A DNA stretch of 51,256 nucleotides, taken from assembly GCF_001691415.1 (NCBI RefSeq), contig NZ_LRRR01000031.1:1-51256 (forward strand), given 5' to 3'. Numbering within the stretch: position 1 is the first letter of the stretch; each line of letters starts with the position of its first letter. Source of the stretch: Pararhodobacter sp. CCB-MM2. GTDB lineage: Bacteria > Pseudomonadota > Alphaproteobacteria > Rhodobacterales > Rhodobacteraceae. The notes below the pieces were generated by a model, which had not been told where the DNA came from, made no database searches, and worked only from the letters and a program-made list of their open reading frames with translations. Below, in pieces: positions 6,810 to 14,702 of the stretch. Both the position numbers and the translations under genes were made by a program.

Positions 6810-7958
6810 ATGAGTGCAACTTGGGGGTGTACGATGCTGATTGTCTTTTCCTTGCTCGGCGTCGTGGCCTTGCTCAATGGTACCGGCGCGATCTGGATGG
6901 CCTTGATCGAGGCCGTGCCCCTGCGTTGGCTGCGGGCACATTCCTTCTACCGAAAGCCGCTCGCCTGGGCGCTGCCCGCGCTGACCCTGCTGTGGGCGCT
7001 GCTGCAGCCGGTCTTCCCGTTGGCGGTTTGGGGTCCGCTTCTGGTGATGGCGCTGTCGGTGGTTCTGACCTACCGCATGCACCAATCGGTGGCCTTCCCG
7101 GCGGTGGATTTCCCCGCCCATGCCGAGGCCGAGGTGCTGCCCCTGCGGGACGAGATGGAGATCGCCGTGGTCGAACATAACGGCGTCACCCGCGCCTATG
7201 CGCTCGATCACCTGATCCATCACCACATCATCAACGACCGTTTCGGCGACCGGATCGTCGCGGTGACCTATTGCGCCATGTGCCGCTCGATGATCCCTTT
7301 CGACGTGACCGAGATCGGCCCGCTCTTCGTCGCCAGCTTCAAGGGCGGCAACATGATCGTCGGCGACCGGCGGACGCAGACCTGGTTCCAGCAGGCCAGC
7401 TTCCAGTCGCTGATGGGCCCGCTGCATCCGCGTGAGCTGGAGATGGTTGGATACCAGATGCTCAGCTGGCGCGAGCTGCGCGCCTCAGACGATGTGCCTC
7501 CCTTCGCTGCCTTCACCGAGGCCGACCTGAAGGAATTCGAGCTGCCAATCCCCGGCGTCTGGCGGAAGATCATGGCGTCCGAGGTCACGCCGGGCCTGTC
7601 GCGCGCGAAACACGACACCAGCCTGCCCGCGCGGACCCATGTCATTGGCGTATTGGAGCGCGGACTGCCGCCGCTGGCCGTCGAGCGCGATGCGGTGCGC
7701 GCGGCGGGCGTCGTCCCTCTCGCCGAGATCGGCGTGGTGCTGATCTCGGGTGGGGGCGGGGTGGTTGGTTTCCACCAGGACGGCCGCCAATTGTCGCTTC
7801 GGGATCTGCACATTGTCGACGCGGCGACGGGCGAGCAATGGACCCTCCGCGGCAAGGCGTTGGCGGGTCAGGGCGACCTGCGGCCTGTCGCTCTGTCGGA
7901 CGAATACTGGTTCAGCTGGAAGCTGTTCCATCCTTCCGCCCGACTGCTGCGCCCCTGA
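6810..7958 (+). CDS. DUF3179 domain membrane protein
   Basis: The protein (382 residues from 6810, 374 if the ATG at 6834 is used) has three or four N-terminal membrane segments within the first ~90 residues, then a DUF3179 domain. The domain is recognised from YALDHLIHHHIINDRFGD followed by IVAVTYCAMCRSMIPFDV, with its paired cysteines, and later HDTSLPARTHVIGV. The function of DUF3179 is not established; the CxxC in a VTYCxxC context suggests a metal or redox role, but that is conjecture. It lies alone on the plus strand between the oxygenase and the RTX-type gene. GGGGG lies ahead of 6834 and GAGGG ahead of 6810, so the start is undecided. Confidence 0.8.
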   Translation: MSATWGCTMLIVFSLLGVVALLNGTGAIWMALIEAVPLRWLRAHSFYRKPLAWALPALTLLWALLQPVFPLAVWGPLLVMALSVVLTYRMHQSVAFPAVDFPAHAEAEVLPLRDEMEIAVVEHNGVTRAYALDHLIHHHIINDRFGDRIVAVTYCAMCRSMIPFDVTEIGPLFVASFKGGNMIVGDRRTQTWFQQASFQSLMGPLHPRELEMVGYQMLSWRELRASDDVPPFAAFTEADLKEFELPIPGVWRKIMASEVTPGLSRAKHDTSLPARTHVIGVLERGLPPLAVERDAVRAAGVVPLAEIGVVLISGGGGVVGFHQDGRQLSLRDLHIVDAATGEQWTLRGKALAGQGDLRPVALSDEYWFSWKLFHPSARLLRP

Positions 7959-7964
7959 CCTGAC

Positions 7965-9239
7965 CTAGCCGAGGATCTCCACGTCATCGGCGGTCAGGCT
8001 CGCCGTTCCCTGCAGCGTGATCGAGATGGTGCGGGTGTCTTCCGGCCCGATCAGCTCCAGCGAGACGCGGGTGCTGGCCGGGGTCATGCCGTCGATCTGC
8101 TCGATCTCAAGCGTTCCGGCCGCATAACTCTCGCCCAATGTGCTGAGGTCGAACACCAGCCGGTCCTCGCCGCTGGTGAAATCGACGATCTGCGCAGCCG
8201 ATGCGAAGTAAGCATCGGTGACGCTGGAGCTGTCGCCGTCACCCTCGGACACGGCCACTTCGAAGACATCGGCCCCCTCGCCGCCGCGCCCGCTGGGTGT
8301 GATGAAGCTTTCGCCCGTCGGGATATACCAGCTGCCGTCGATCCGGATCGTGTCATCCCCCTCGCCGCCGTCGAAGAAGCCGGGTTGCGAGCCGTCTTGG
8401 GCCGCGGCGAGGATCAGGACATCGTCGCCGGCGCCACCCTGCAAGGTTGTCCTGTAATCGAGGCGCCCGTCGAGCGTATCGTTCCCGGCGCCGCCATCGA
8501 TGACGCTGCCAACCCCGACGCCGGTAGTGTGCGGCTTCACTTGGATCAGGTCGTCGCCGTCTTCGCCCAGAAACTCGGACTGGCCGCCGCGGACGAACAT
8601 CACGTCATCGCCGGCCCCACCGCGAATCGTCGCGTCATAGGTGCCGGCCCAGATCGTGTCGTCGCCGTCACCGCCCGTCACGTCGCTGCCAGAGATCACG
8701 TTCATCCCATCATCGACCCCGGTCAGATCGATGATGTCATCGCCGCCGGCGGCATCGATGGTCAGGCGGACCGGGCTGACGTAATCCTCCGCAAGGATCA
8801 GGTCATCGGTGTCGTCCGCGCGCAAAGTCTCGCCGCCCGACAGGAAAATCGCGCCGGTCTGCCGGCCACGATAGCCCGCAGGATCCAGCCGGTCCCCCGT
8901 CAGGGTATCCTCATCATCCGGATCGTCGTCGCCGGGGTCTTCCTCATCGGGGTCGTCATCGCCCGGGGTTTCGTCCTCGGGGTCCTCATCGCCGGGCGTC
9001 TCGTCTTCGGGGTCGTCCGTCTCCGGCGGGGTTTCGGTGTCGCCGCCCTCGGTGTCGTCATCGTCCCCGTCGTCTTCATCCTCGTCCCCGGCCCCGTCAT
9101 CATCGAGGAGATCATCGTCGCCCGGCGTTTCGGTGCCATCATCACTGGTATCGTCACCGGGATCGCCGGCATCGACCATCGCGCCACTGGGCAAGGCCAC
9201 CGAGAGTGAGAAAAGAAGGAGAATGATTGCGAGACCCAT
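7965..9239 (-). CDS. Secreted acidic protein with RTX-type calcium-binding repeats
   Basis: The 424-residue protein begins with a hydrophobic export segment (MGLAIILLLFSLSVALPSGA). Residues ~27-115 are a low-complexity, extremely acidic linker of repeated Asp/Glu/Pro/Gly units (types DPEDETPGDE and DDPDDED). From about residue 150 come haemolysin-type nonapeptide repeats of the form GGxGDDxxx (GGDGDDTIWAG, GGAGDDVMFV, GGAGNDTLDG, GGAGDDVLIL, GGEGDDTIRI), which bind calcium in a beta-roll. The C-terminal ~100 residues form the beta-rich closing domain. ATG at 9239 is preferred to TTG at 9266 because GGGGG precedes it. It lies downstream of the delta-carbonic anhydrase gene, separated by a terminator. 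Substrate or partner is unknown. Confidence 0.85.
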   Translation of the reverse strand: MGLAIILLLFSLSVALPSGAMVDAGDPGDDTSDDGTETPGDDDLLDDDGAGDEDEDDGDDDDTEGGDTETPPETDDPEDETPGDEDPEDETPGDDDPDEEDPGDDDPDDEDTLTGDRLDPAGYRGRQTGAIFLSGGETLRADDTDDLILAEDYVSPVRLTIDAAGGDDIIDLTGVDDGMNVISGSDVTGGDGDDTIWAGTYDATIRGGAGDDVMFVRGGQSEFLGEDGDDLIQVKPHTTGVGVGSVIDGGAGNDTLDGRLDYRTTLQGGAGDDVLILAAAQDGSQPGFFDGGEGDDTIRIDGSWYIPTGESFITPSGRGGEGADVFEVAVSEGDGDSSSVTDAYFASAAQIVDFTSGEDRLVFDLSTLGESYAAGTLEIEQIDGMTPASTRVSLELIGPEDTRTISITLQGTASLTADDVEILG

Positions 9240-9308
9240 GACGCCCCCGGCGCTACCGTTAACCAAAACACAACCGCAGGGTTTCTTGTTCGGGTGGCCA
9301 AGTCAACG

Positions 9309-9336
9309 GAAAAGGGCGCCCGCGGTGGGGCGCCCT
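9309..9336 (-). terminator. Terminator of the carbonic anhydrase gene
   Basis: Stem arms AGGGCGCC and GGCGCCCT with an 8-base loop are followed on the minus strand by TTTT (AAAA at 9310-9313 on the plus strand). It separates the carbonic anhydrase from the RTX-type gene, so the two are probably not one simple transcript. Confidence 0.7.
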
Positions 9337-9359
9337 GTCATCCTGCCGGGGGGCTGAGA

Positions 9360-10274
9360 TCAGAAGCGGATCTCGGACAGAAGCTCCGGATCGGTGACGA
9401 GGTTGCGCACGCCATGGGCGTGATCCTCCCCGAAGGCATTGTTGCCCAGCCAGGCGTCGATCGACTGGATCGACACCCGCAGGACGCGGGGACGGACACT
9501 CCAGGTCACCTGATAGGGTGAGCCGTTCTCGTTGTAGCTGGGGCCCGTGGTCGAGCCTTGGTAGACGATGGGCATGCCGCTGTCGCGCGGCAGGTTCGGT
9601 GCCTGGGCATAGCCGTCGATGGTCTGCAGCGAGGCGAGCTCAAGGAAGTTGGCGGCGTTGGGATCGTTGACCAGCACCATCACCTGCGCCTCGACCCGCA
9701 GTTCCGGGTTGCCGGTCTCGGTGTCGAGGCACGAGCCAAGGGTCGGGCCGGGGCGGACATCGGCGGTCGAGTAGACAAAATGCACCTCGATCGTGTCGCC
9801 GGGCACCAGCGCGCCATGGCCGACATCGCCGACCGGATGGGTATAGGGGGCACGCTCGGCATCGGTCAGATGACCGTCATAGGCGTAGCCCGAACCATTG
9901 CCGTTGCCGTCGCCATTGCCGATGTAGGTGGTGAATTCGCCCCCGCGATGTTCGGCCCCCTCATGGAAATGGATGTTGCACAGGTTCATGCGGCTGAAAT
10001 GCGGGGCGAAACCGAAGATCCGGCGGTTCGAGCCCGCGACCAGATCGATGTCGCGCGGAGCCTGCGGGCCGAAGCCCACACCATGGGTCGCGCGCGAGAG
10101 AGCGATGCGCTGGTTCTGAATGACGCTGTCGGAGACGCTGTGATGCGCATCGGTGCCGTGGCTGGAGGCGCCATGCGTCTGACCCGAGGCCGCAGCAGCC
10201 ATCAGGATCAGCGTCAGCGCCGAGAGGCCGAAAGACAGGGTCGCGGCCAGTGACGGGCGGAACGGGTTGTACAT
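9360..10274 (-). CDS. Delta-class carbonic anhydrase, exported
   Basis: The 304-residue protein has a long signal peptide (to about residue 31) and a His-rich mature start (THGASSHGTDAHH). The motif NLCNIHFHEGAEHRGGEF at about 97-114 contains the HxH pair (His102, His104) and downstream His109 expected for zinc binding. Together with the Gly-rich YIGNGDGNGNGSGY loop this is what I know of bacterial delta-class carbonic anhydrase homologues. It would interconvert CO2 and bicarbonate in the periplasm. The start at 10274 follows TTGGAGGAGACC, a near-perfect ribosome-binding site. It is transcribed away from rpmC, sharing a 314-base intergenic region. Family call is confident; activity is inferred. 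Confidence 0.85.
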   Translation of the reverse strand: MYNPFRPSLAATLSFGLSALTLILMAAAASGQTHGASSHGTDAHHSVSDSVIQNQRIALSRATHGVGFGPQAPRDIDLVAGSNRRIFGFAPHFSRMNLCNIHFHEGAEHRGGEFTTYIGNGDGNGNGSGYAYDGHLTDAERAPYTHPVGDVGHGALVPGDTIEVHFVYSTADVRPGPTLGSCLDTETGNPELRVEAQVMVLVNDPNAANFLELASLQTIDGYAQAPNLPRDSGMPIVYQGSTTGPSYNENGSPYQVTWSVRPRVLRVSIQSIDAWLGNNAFGEDHAHGVRNLVTDPELLSEIRF

Positions 10275-10344
10275 GGTCTCCTCCAAGCGCAAAGTACGGG
10301 GCAGCAGCAGCGTCGATGCGATTCACCATACCGGCCATCCGTTA

Positions 10345-10498
10345 GCGGATTCCAAACGACGAACAGCGACGGCGAAAAAGGTTCCGTCTGAAAGCGCGGC
10401 GCCTTTGTGTAAAATCCCTGAGGATTTCGGCGGATTCCGACGCACGGTGCTTGCCATGGCGGGCGTCCTCCCTTATAGCGCAGCATCCCGCGGATTCC
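10345..10498 (+). repeat. Three GCGGATTCC direct repeats before rpmC
   Basis: GCGGATTCC occurs at 10345-10353, 10430-10438 and 10490-10498, all in the same orientation, within the divergent spacer between the carbonic anhydrase gene and rpmC. The last copy is part of a hairpin (GATTCCG-gtgt-CGGAATC, 10493-10510) just downstream of the rpmC promoter. They could be protein-binding sites or remnants of a short repeat. Confidence 0.6.
10451..10479 (+). promoter_or_regulatory. Promoter for the rpmC unit
   Basis: TTGCCA (10451-10456), a 17-base spacer and TATAGC (10474-10479) make a good sigma70-type promoter about 110 bases before rpmC. It is well placed to restart the ribosomal cluster after the 4.7-kb insert. 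The predicted transcript starts at about 10486 and would carry the hairpin 10493-10510 at its 5' end. Confidence 0.7.
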
Positions 10499-10588
10499 GG
10501 TGTCGGAATCAGCGGGTTCATCATTGACTCCACCGGACACAGGGTCACCCACACGGGCCCTCTGGTGATGTTGAAAAGGAGCAGGCGT

Positions 10589-10792
10589 ATGAACGCTGCC
10601 GAACTGAACTCGAAGACCCCGGATCAGCTCCGTGCTGACCTCGTGGCGCTGAAGAAGGAGGCCTTCAACCTCCGCTTCCAGAAAGCCACCAACCAGCTGG
10701 AAAACACGGCCCGCATCCGTGCCGTCCGTCGTGACGTCGCCCGCGTGCAGACCGTCCTGAACCAAAAAGCCGCTGAAGCGGCGGCGAACTGA
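10589..10792 (+). CDS. rpmC: 50S ribosomal protein L29
   Basis: The 67-residue protein starts MNAAELNSKTPDQLRADLV and includes the L29 helix motif LKKEAFNLRFQKATNQLEN. L29 lies near the exit tunnel next to L23. The ATG at 10589 follows AAAAGGAGCAGGCGT; longer in-frame starts are unsupported. It heads the long spc-type unit after the insert between rplP and rpmC. Confidence 0.97.
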   Translation: MNAAELNSKTPDQLRADLVALKKEAFNLRFQKATNQLENTARIRAVRRDVARVQTVLNQKAAEAAAN

Positions 10793-10804
10793 GGATAACG
10801 AGAC

Positions 10805-11044
10805 ATGCCCAAACGCATCCTGCAAGGCACCGTGACCTCGGACCAGAACGAGCAGACGATCACCGTCCTCGTCGAGCGCCGCTTCACGCACCCCGTCATG
10901 AAGAAGACCGTTCGCTCGTCGAAGAAATATCGCGCGCACGATCCTCTGAACCAATTCAAGGTCGGTGACACTGTTCGCATCGAAGAGTGCGCCCCGATCT
11001 CGAAAACGAAGCGCTGGCGCGTCGTGACCGAGGCAACCGCCTAA
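10805..11044 (+). CDS. rpsQ: 30S ribosomal protein S17
   Basis: The 79-residue protein begins MPKRILQGTVTSDQNEQTI, an OB-fold primary 16S-binding protein. KYRAHDPLNQFKVGDTVRI is the conserved central stretch, and the length is typical. It follows rpmC by 12 bases and precedes rplN by 63 bases. Confidence 0.98.
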   Translation: MPKRILQGTVTSDQNEQTITVLVERRFTHPVMKKTVRSSKKYRAHDPLNQFKVGDTVRIEECAPISKTKRWRVVTEATA

Positions 11045-11055
11045 TTCACCCCTCG

Positions 11056-11077
11056 CCAGGGTTCTACGAAACCCTGG
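11056..11077 (+). other. Hairpin between rpsQ and rplN
   Basis: The 8-bp stem CCAGGGTT/AACCCTGG has a 6-base loop and lies in the 63-base spacer. No U-tract follows, so it is more likely a stability or processing element than a terminator. Confidence 0.5.
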
Positions 11078-11107
11078 GGATAACCCCCAAAGGTCGGGAG
11101 ACTTTCC

Positions 11108-11476
11108 ATGATCCAGATGCAGACCAATCTGGATGTTGCTGACAACTCCGGCGCTCGCCGAGTTCAGTGCATCAAGGTTCTGGGCGGTTCGCATCGCCGC
11201 TATGCTTCCGTGGGCGACATCATCGTTGTGTCGGTCAAAGAAGCCATTCCGAAAGGCCGTGTGAAAAAGGGTGACGTCCGCAAGGCCGTCGTCGTCCGCA
11301 CCGCCAAAGAAGTTCGTCGTGAAGATGGCACCGCCATCCGCTTCGACCGTAACGCTGCCGTCATCCTGAACAACCAGGGCGAACCGGTCGGCACCCGTAT
11401 CTTCGGGCCGGTCGTTCGCGAGCTGCGCGCGAAGAACTTCATGAAGATCATCTCGCTGGCGCCGGAGGTGCTGTGA
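11108..11476 (+). CDS. rplN: 50S ribosomal protein L14
   Basis: The 122-residue protein is the standard length, opening MIQMQTNLDVADNSGARRV with the conserved GTRIFGPVVREL near the end. L14 contacts 16S rRNA across the subunit interface and is the docking site of the silencing factor RsfS in other bacteria. GGTCGGGAGA precedes the ATG. Its stop overlaps the rplX start. Confidence 0.98.
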   Translation: MIQMQTNLDVADNSGARRVQCIKVLGGSHRRYASVGDIIVVSVKEAIPKGRVKKGDVRKAVVVRTAKEVRREDGTAIRFDRNAAVILNNQGEPVGTRIFGPVVRELRAKNFMKIISLAPEVL

Positions 11477-11781
11477 TGGCTGCGAAACTCAAGAAAGGCG
11501 ACAAGGTCGTCGTTCTGGCTGGCAAGGACAAAGGCAAGCAGGGTGAAATCACCTCCGTGTTGCCCAAGGACGGCAAGGCCATCGTGGACGGCGTGAACAT
11601 CGCCATCCGTCACACCAAGCAAAGCCAGACCGAACAGGGTGGCCGCCTTCCGCAGGCGAAGCCGATCGACCTGTCGAACCTGGCGCTGCTCGACGCCAAT
11701 GGCAAAGCCACCCGTGTCGGCTTCCGCGTGGAAGACGGCGTGAAAGTGCGCTTCGCCAAGACCACGGGAGACGTGATCTGA
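11476..11781 (+). CDS. rplX: 50S ribosomal protein L24
   Basis: The 101-residue protein has an N-terminal KOW motif (KKGDKVVVLAGKDKGKQGEI) and initiates 50S assembly. ATG at 11476, overlapping the rplN TGA by one base, is preferred to the GTG one codon upstream. The stop in turn overlaps rplE by one base. Confidence 0.97.
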   Translation: MAAKLKKGDKVVVLAGKDKGKQGEITSVLPKDGKAIVDGVNIAIRHTKQSQTEQGGRLPQAKPIDLSNLALLDANGKATRVGFRVEDGVKVRFAKTTGDVI

Positions 11782-12341
11782 TGCTCGACGCTGCGACTTA
11801 CACCCCGCGTTTCAAGGCCGACTACAAGGACCGCATTCGCGCGGCCCTGAAAGAAGAGTTCGGCTACAAGAACGACATGATGATCCCGCGTCTGGACAAG
11901 ATCGTCCTGAACATGGGCGTCGGTGAAGCCGTCAAGGACACCAAGAAGGTGAAATCGGCCCAGGCCGACCTGACCCTGATTGCTGGCCAGCAGGCTGTCA
12001 TCACCAAGGCAAAGAACTCGATCGCGGGCTTCCGTGTTCGTGAAGAAATGCCGCTCGGCACCAAGGTCACCCTCCGCGGCGACCGGATGTATGAGTTCCT
12101 CGAGCGTCTGATCGTCGTCGCTCTGCCCCGCGTCCGCGACTTCCGCGGCGTGAAAGGCAACTCGTTCGACGGCCGTGGCAACTATGCCATGGGCATGAAG
12201 GAACACATCGTCTTCCCGGAAATCGACTTCGACAAGGTCGACGACGTTCTGGGTATGGACATCATCATCTGCACCACCGCGAAAACCGACGCGGAAGCCA
12301 AGGCACTGTTGAAGCACTTCAACATGCCGTTCATGGCCTGA
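11781..12341 (+). CDS. rplE: 50S ribosomal protein L5
   Basis: The 186-residue protein contains the L5 signatures PRLDKIVLNMGVGEAVKD and GFRVREEMPLGTKVTLRG, ending with MDIIICTTAKTDAEAKALL. L5 binds 5S rRNA in the central protuberance with L18. It is translationally coupled to rplX through a one-base overlap. In E. coli the S8 repressor binds around this junction; I could not confirm such a site here. Confidence 0.98.
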   Translation: MLDAATYTPRFKADYKDRIRAALKEEFGYKNDMMIPRLDKIVLNMGVGEAVKDTKKVKSAQADLTLIAGQQAVITKAKNSIAGFRVREEMPLGTKVTLRGDRMYEFLERLIVVALPRVRDFRGVKGNSFDGRGNYAMGMKEHIVFPEIDFDKVDDVLGMDIIICTTAKTDAEAKALLKHFNMPFMA

Positions 12342-12360
12342 CGCGGAAGGAGAGGAAAAC

Positions 12361-12666
12361 ATGGCTAAAAAATCCATGGTCGAACGCGAGAAGAAGCGTC
12401 AGAAGCTGGTGCAGCAATATGCCGCCAAGCGTGCTGCGCTGAAAGAAGTCGCCACCGACCCCAACGCCTCGATGGAAGACCGCTTCAAGGCGAACCTGAA
12501 ACTGGCCGAGCTGCCCCGCAACTCGTCGGCGACCCGTCTTCACAACCGTTGTGAACTGACCGGCCGTCCGAAGGCCTACTATCGCAAACTCAAACTGTCG
12601 CGGATCATGCTGCGTGAACTGGGGTCGAACGGCCACATTCCGGGCATGGTCAAGTCGAGCTGGTAA
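12361..12666 (+). CDS. rpsN: 30S ribosomal protein S14, zinc-free type
   Basis: The 101-residue protein (MAKKSMVEREKKRQKLVQQY) is the long form of S14. It has a single cysteine (HNRCELTGRPKAYYRK) and lacks the CxxC pairs of the short zinc-binding form. It sits in the 30S head beside S3 and S10. GGAAGGAGAGGAAAAC gives a strong ribosome-binding site. Confidence 0.98.
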   Translation: MAKKSMVEREKKRQKLVQQYAAKRAALKEVATDPNASMEDRFKANLKLAELPRNSSATRLHNRCELTGRPKAYYRKLKLSRIMLRELGSNGHIPGMVKSSW

Positions 12667-12678
12667 GGAGGAACGGTG

Positions 12679-13074
12679 ATGATGAACGATCCTCTCGGCG
12701 ATATGCTGACCCGCATCCGCAACGCGCAGATGCGTGGCAAATCGACCGTCCGCACCCCGGCCTCCAAGCTGCGTGCCTGGGTTCTCGACGTGCTGGCCGA
12801 CGAAGGCTACATCCGCGGTTACGAGCGTGTGACCACGGCTGAAGGCCACAACGAGCTGGACATCCAGCTCAAGTACTCGTCCGGTGAACCGGCGATCCGG
12901 GAACTGAAGCGCGTGTCCACTCCGGGCCGTCGCGTCTATGCCGGCGCCAAAGAAATCCCGTCGGTCCGCAACGGCCTGGGCGTTTCGGTGGTTTCGACCC
13001 CGAAGGGCGTCATGTCGGATGCGAATGCACGCGCTGCCAATGTCGGCGGCGAAGTGCTCTGCCGCGTGTTCTGA
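12679..13074 (+). CDS. rpsH: 30S ribosomal protein S8
   Basis: The 131-residue protein starts MMNDPLGDMLTRIRNAQMRG and ends with the conserved MSDANARAANVGGEVLCRVF. The start could be any of GTG 12676, ATG 12679 or ATG 12682; 12679 is best spaced from AAGGAGG. S8 is a primary binder of 16S helix 21 and, in E. coli, the spc-operon repressor. Confidence 0.97.
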   Translation: MMNDPLGDMLTRIRNAQMRGKSTVRTPASKLRAWVLDVLADEGYIRGYERVTTAEGHNELDIQLKYSSGEPAIRELKRVSTPGRRVYAGAKEIPSVRNGLGVSVVSTPKGVMSDANARAANVGGEVLCRVF

Positions 13075-13085
13075 GGAGGGCTGTC

Positions 13086-13619
13086 ATGTCTCGTATCGGC
13101 AAGAAGCCTGTCGCTGTGCCTTCGGGCGCGACTGCGACCATCTCGGGTCAGACCGTGTCGGTGAAGGGTCCGAAAGGCACCCTGACCTTCAAGGCGACCG
13201 ATGACGTCACGATCACCCAGGAAGACGGCGCAATCAAGGTGACCCCGCGTGGCACCTCGAAGCGTGCTCGTCAGCAGTGGGGGATGACCCGCTCGATGGT
13301 CGAGAACCTGACCGTCGGCGTGACCACCGGGTTCAAGAAGGAACTGGAACTGCAGGGTGTGGGTTACCGCGCCGCGATGCAGGGCAAGGACCTGAAGCTC
13401 TCGCTGGGCTATAGCCACGAAGTCATCTTCGAGGTTCCGCAGGGCATCACCGTGACGACCCCGAAACCCACCGAGATCGTCATCGAAGGTATCGATGCTC
13501 AGCAGGTGGGCCAAGTGGCCGCGAACATCCGCGAGTGGCGCCGCCCCGAGCCGTACAAAGGCAAGGGCATCCGCTACAAGGGTGAGTACATCTTCCGTAA
13601 GGAAGGCAAGAAGAAGTAA
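13086..13619 (+). CDS. rplF: 50S ribosomal protein L6
   Basis: The 177-residue protein is full length, opening MSRIGKKPVAVPSGA, and has the two repeated L6 folds. The C-terminal RNA-binding segment EWRRPEPYKGKGIRYKGE is near the factor-binding site. GAGGAGGGC lies before the ATG, and it is 11 bases from both neighbours. Confidence 0.98.
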   Translation: MSRIGKKPVAVPSGATATISGQTVSVKGPKGTLTFKATDDVTITQEDGAIKVTPRGTSKRARQQWGMTRSMVENLTVGVTTGFKKELELQGVGYRAAMQGKDLKLSLGYSHEVIFEVPQGITVTTPKPTEIVIEGIDAQQVGQVAANIREWRRPEPYKGKGIRYKGEYIFRKEGKKK

Positions 13620-13630
13620 GGACGCGACAG

Positions 13631-13990
13631 ATGGCGAACACCAAGCTCAAGCTGTTCCAGAAGCGTCGTCAGCGCGTCCGGAACAAACTGCGGAAAACCG
13701 CGAACGGCCGTCTGCGCCTTTCGGTTCACCGCTCCAACAAGAACATCAGCGTCCAGCTGATCGACGACGCCAAGGGGATCACGGTCGCCTCGGCTTCGAC
13801 GCTCGAAAAGGACCTGGGCGTTGTCGGTGTGAACAACATCGACGCGGCGACCAAAGTGGGCGCCCTGATTGCCGAGCGCGCGAAAGCGGCTGGCGTCGAG
13901 GAATGCTACTTCGACCGTGGCGGCTTCCTGTTCCACGGGAAGATCAAAGCCCTGGCCGACGCTGCCCGCGAAGGCGGCCTGAAGTTCTGA
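13631..13990 (+). CDS. rplR: 50S ribosomal protein L18
   Basis: The 119-residue protein has a basic N-terminus (KLKLFQKRRQRVRNKLRK), the 5S-binding LRLSVHRSNKNISVQLIDD segment and the typical C-terminal DRGGFLFHGKIKALADAAREGGL. It binds 5S rRNA with L5. It is followed by an unusually long 145-base structured spacer before rpsE. Confidence 0.98.
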   Translation: MANTKLKLFQKRRQRVRNKLRKTANGRLRLSVHRSNKNISVQLIDDAKGITVASASTLEKDLGVVGVNNIDAATKVGALIAERAKAAGVEECYFDRGGFLFHGKIKALADAAREGGLKF

Positions 13991-14135
13991 TCCCTGCAGG
14001 CGGCTTGGGTTTCCCGGACCGCCTCGATGATCGAGGGTTTGCCAGCCTTCCTAACCGGACAGGCTGGCTTACCACTGCGATCGGAAACCATCGGCGTGGC
14101 AGAGCCTGCGCCACCTGACAGAAGGAATGCCTTTC
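13991..14135 (+). promoter_or_regulatory. Structured spacer before rpsE
   Basis: Three stems can form: AGGCGG (13998-14003) with CCGCCT (14019-14024); the palindrome CCTCGAT-G-ATCGAGG (14022-14036); and GCCAGCCT (14041-14048) with AGGCTGGC (14061-14068). The first two share bases 14022-14024 and cannot both form completely. A weaker GTGGC/GCCAC stem lies further on, at about 14096-14115. Spacers elsewhere in this unit are 63 bases or shorter, so this may be a regulatory leader. No convincing promoter was seen. Confidence 0.45.
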
Positions 14136-14690
14136 ATGGCAGAACGTGAAAACCGTCGGGGCCGTCGCGAAGATCGCGAAGAGACCCCGGAATTCGCCGA
14201 TCGCCTGGTTGCGATCAACCGTGTGTCGAAGACCGTCAAGGGTGGTAAGCGCTTCGGCTTCGCCGCGCTCGTCGTCGTTGGCGACCAGAAGGGCCGCGTC
14301 GGCTTCGGCAAAGGCAAGGCGAAAGAGGTCCCCGAGGCCGTTCGCAAAGCCACCGAGCAGGCGAAGCGCCAGATGATCCGCGTGCCGCTGCGTGACGGCC
14401 GCACCCTGCACCACGACATCGAGGGCCGTCATGGCGCCGGTCGCGTCGTGATGCGGACCTCGGTTGCCGGTACCGGCATCATCGCGGGCGGCCCGATGCG
14501 CGCCGTCTTCGAAATGCTGGGTCTGCAGGACGTCGTCGCTAAGTCGCTCGGCTCGCAGAACCCGTACAACATGATCCGTGCGACCATGGACGGCCTGAAG
14601 AAGCAGGCTAGCCCGCGTCAGGTCGCCCAGCGTCGCAGCAAGAAAGTCGCCGACATCCTCCGCAAGGAAGATGCGCCGACCGAAGCCTAA
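14136..14690 (+). CDS. rpsE: 30S ribosomal protein S5
   Basis: The 184-residue protein starts MAERENRRGRREDRE. It has the double-stranded RNA-binding N-domain (LVAINRVSKTVKGGKRFGF) and the GKGKAKEVPEAVRKA and GGPMRAVFEMLG segments of the C-domain. ATG 14136 is chosen over 14127 because GAAGGA is correctly spaced only for the former. S5 contributes to decoding fidelity and mRNA unwinding. Confidence 0.97.
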   Translation: MAERENRRGRREDREETPEFADRLVAINRVSKTVKGGKRFGFAALVVVGDQKGRVGFGKGKAKEVPEAVRKATEQAKRQMIRVPLRDGRTLHHDIEGRHGAGRVVMRTSVAGTGIIAGGPMRAVFEMLGLQDVVAKSLGSQNPYNMIRATMDGLKKQASPRQVAQRRSKKVADILRKEDAPTEA

Positions 14691-14702
14691 GGAGACCGGA
14701 CA

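Noticed and set aside
8385..9209. Plus-strand ORF of 274 codons with Val/Ile repeats
   Set aside because: It is the antisense of the GGxGDD repeats and acidic linker of the RTX-type gene; the repetition is inherited from that strand.
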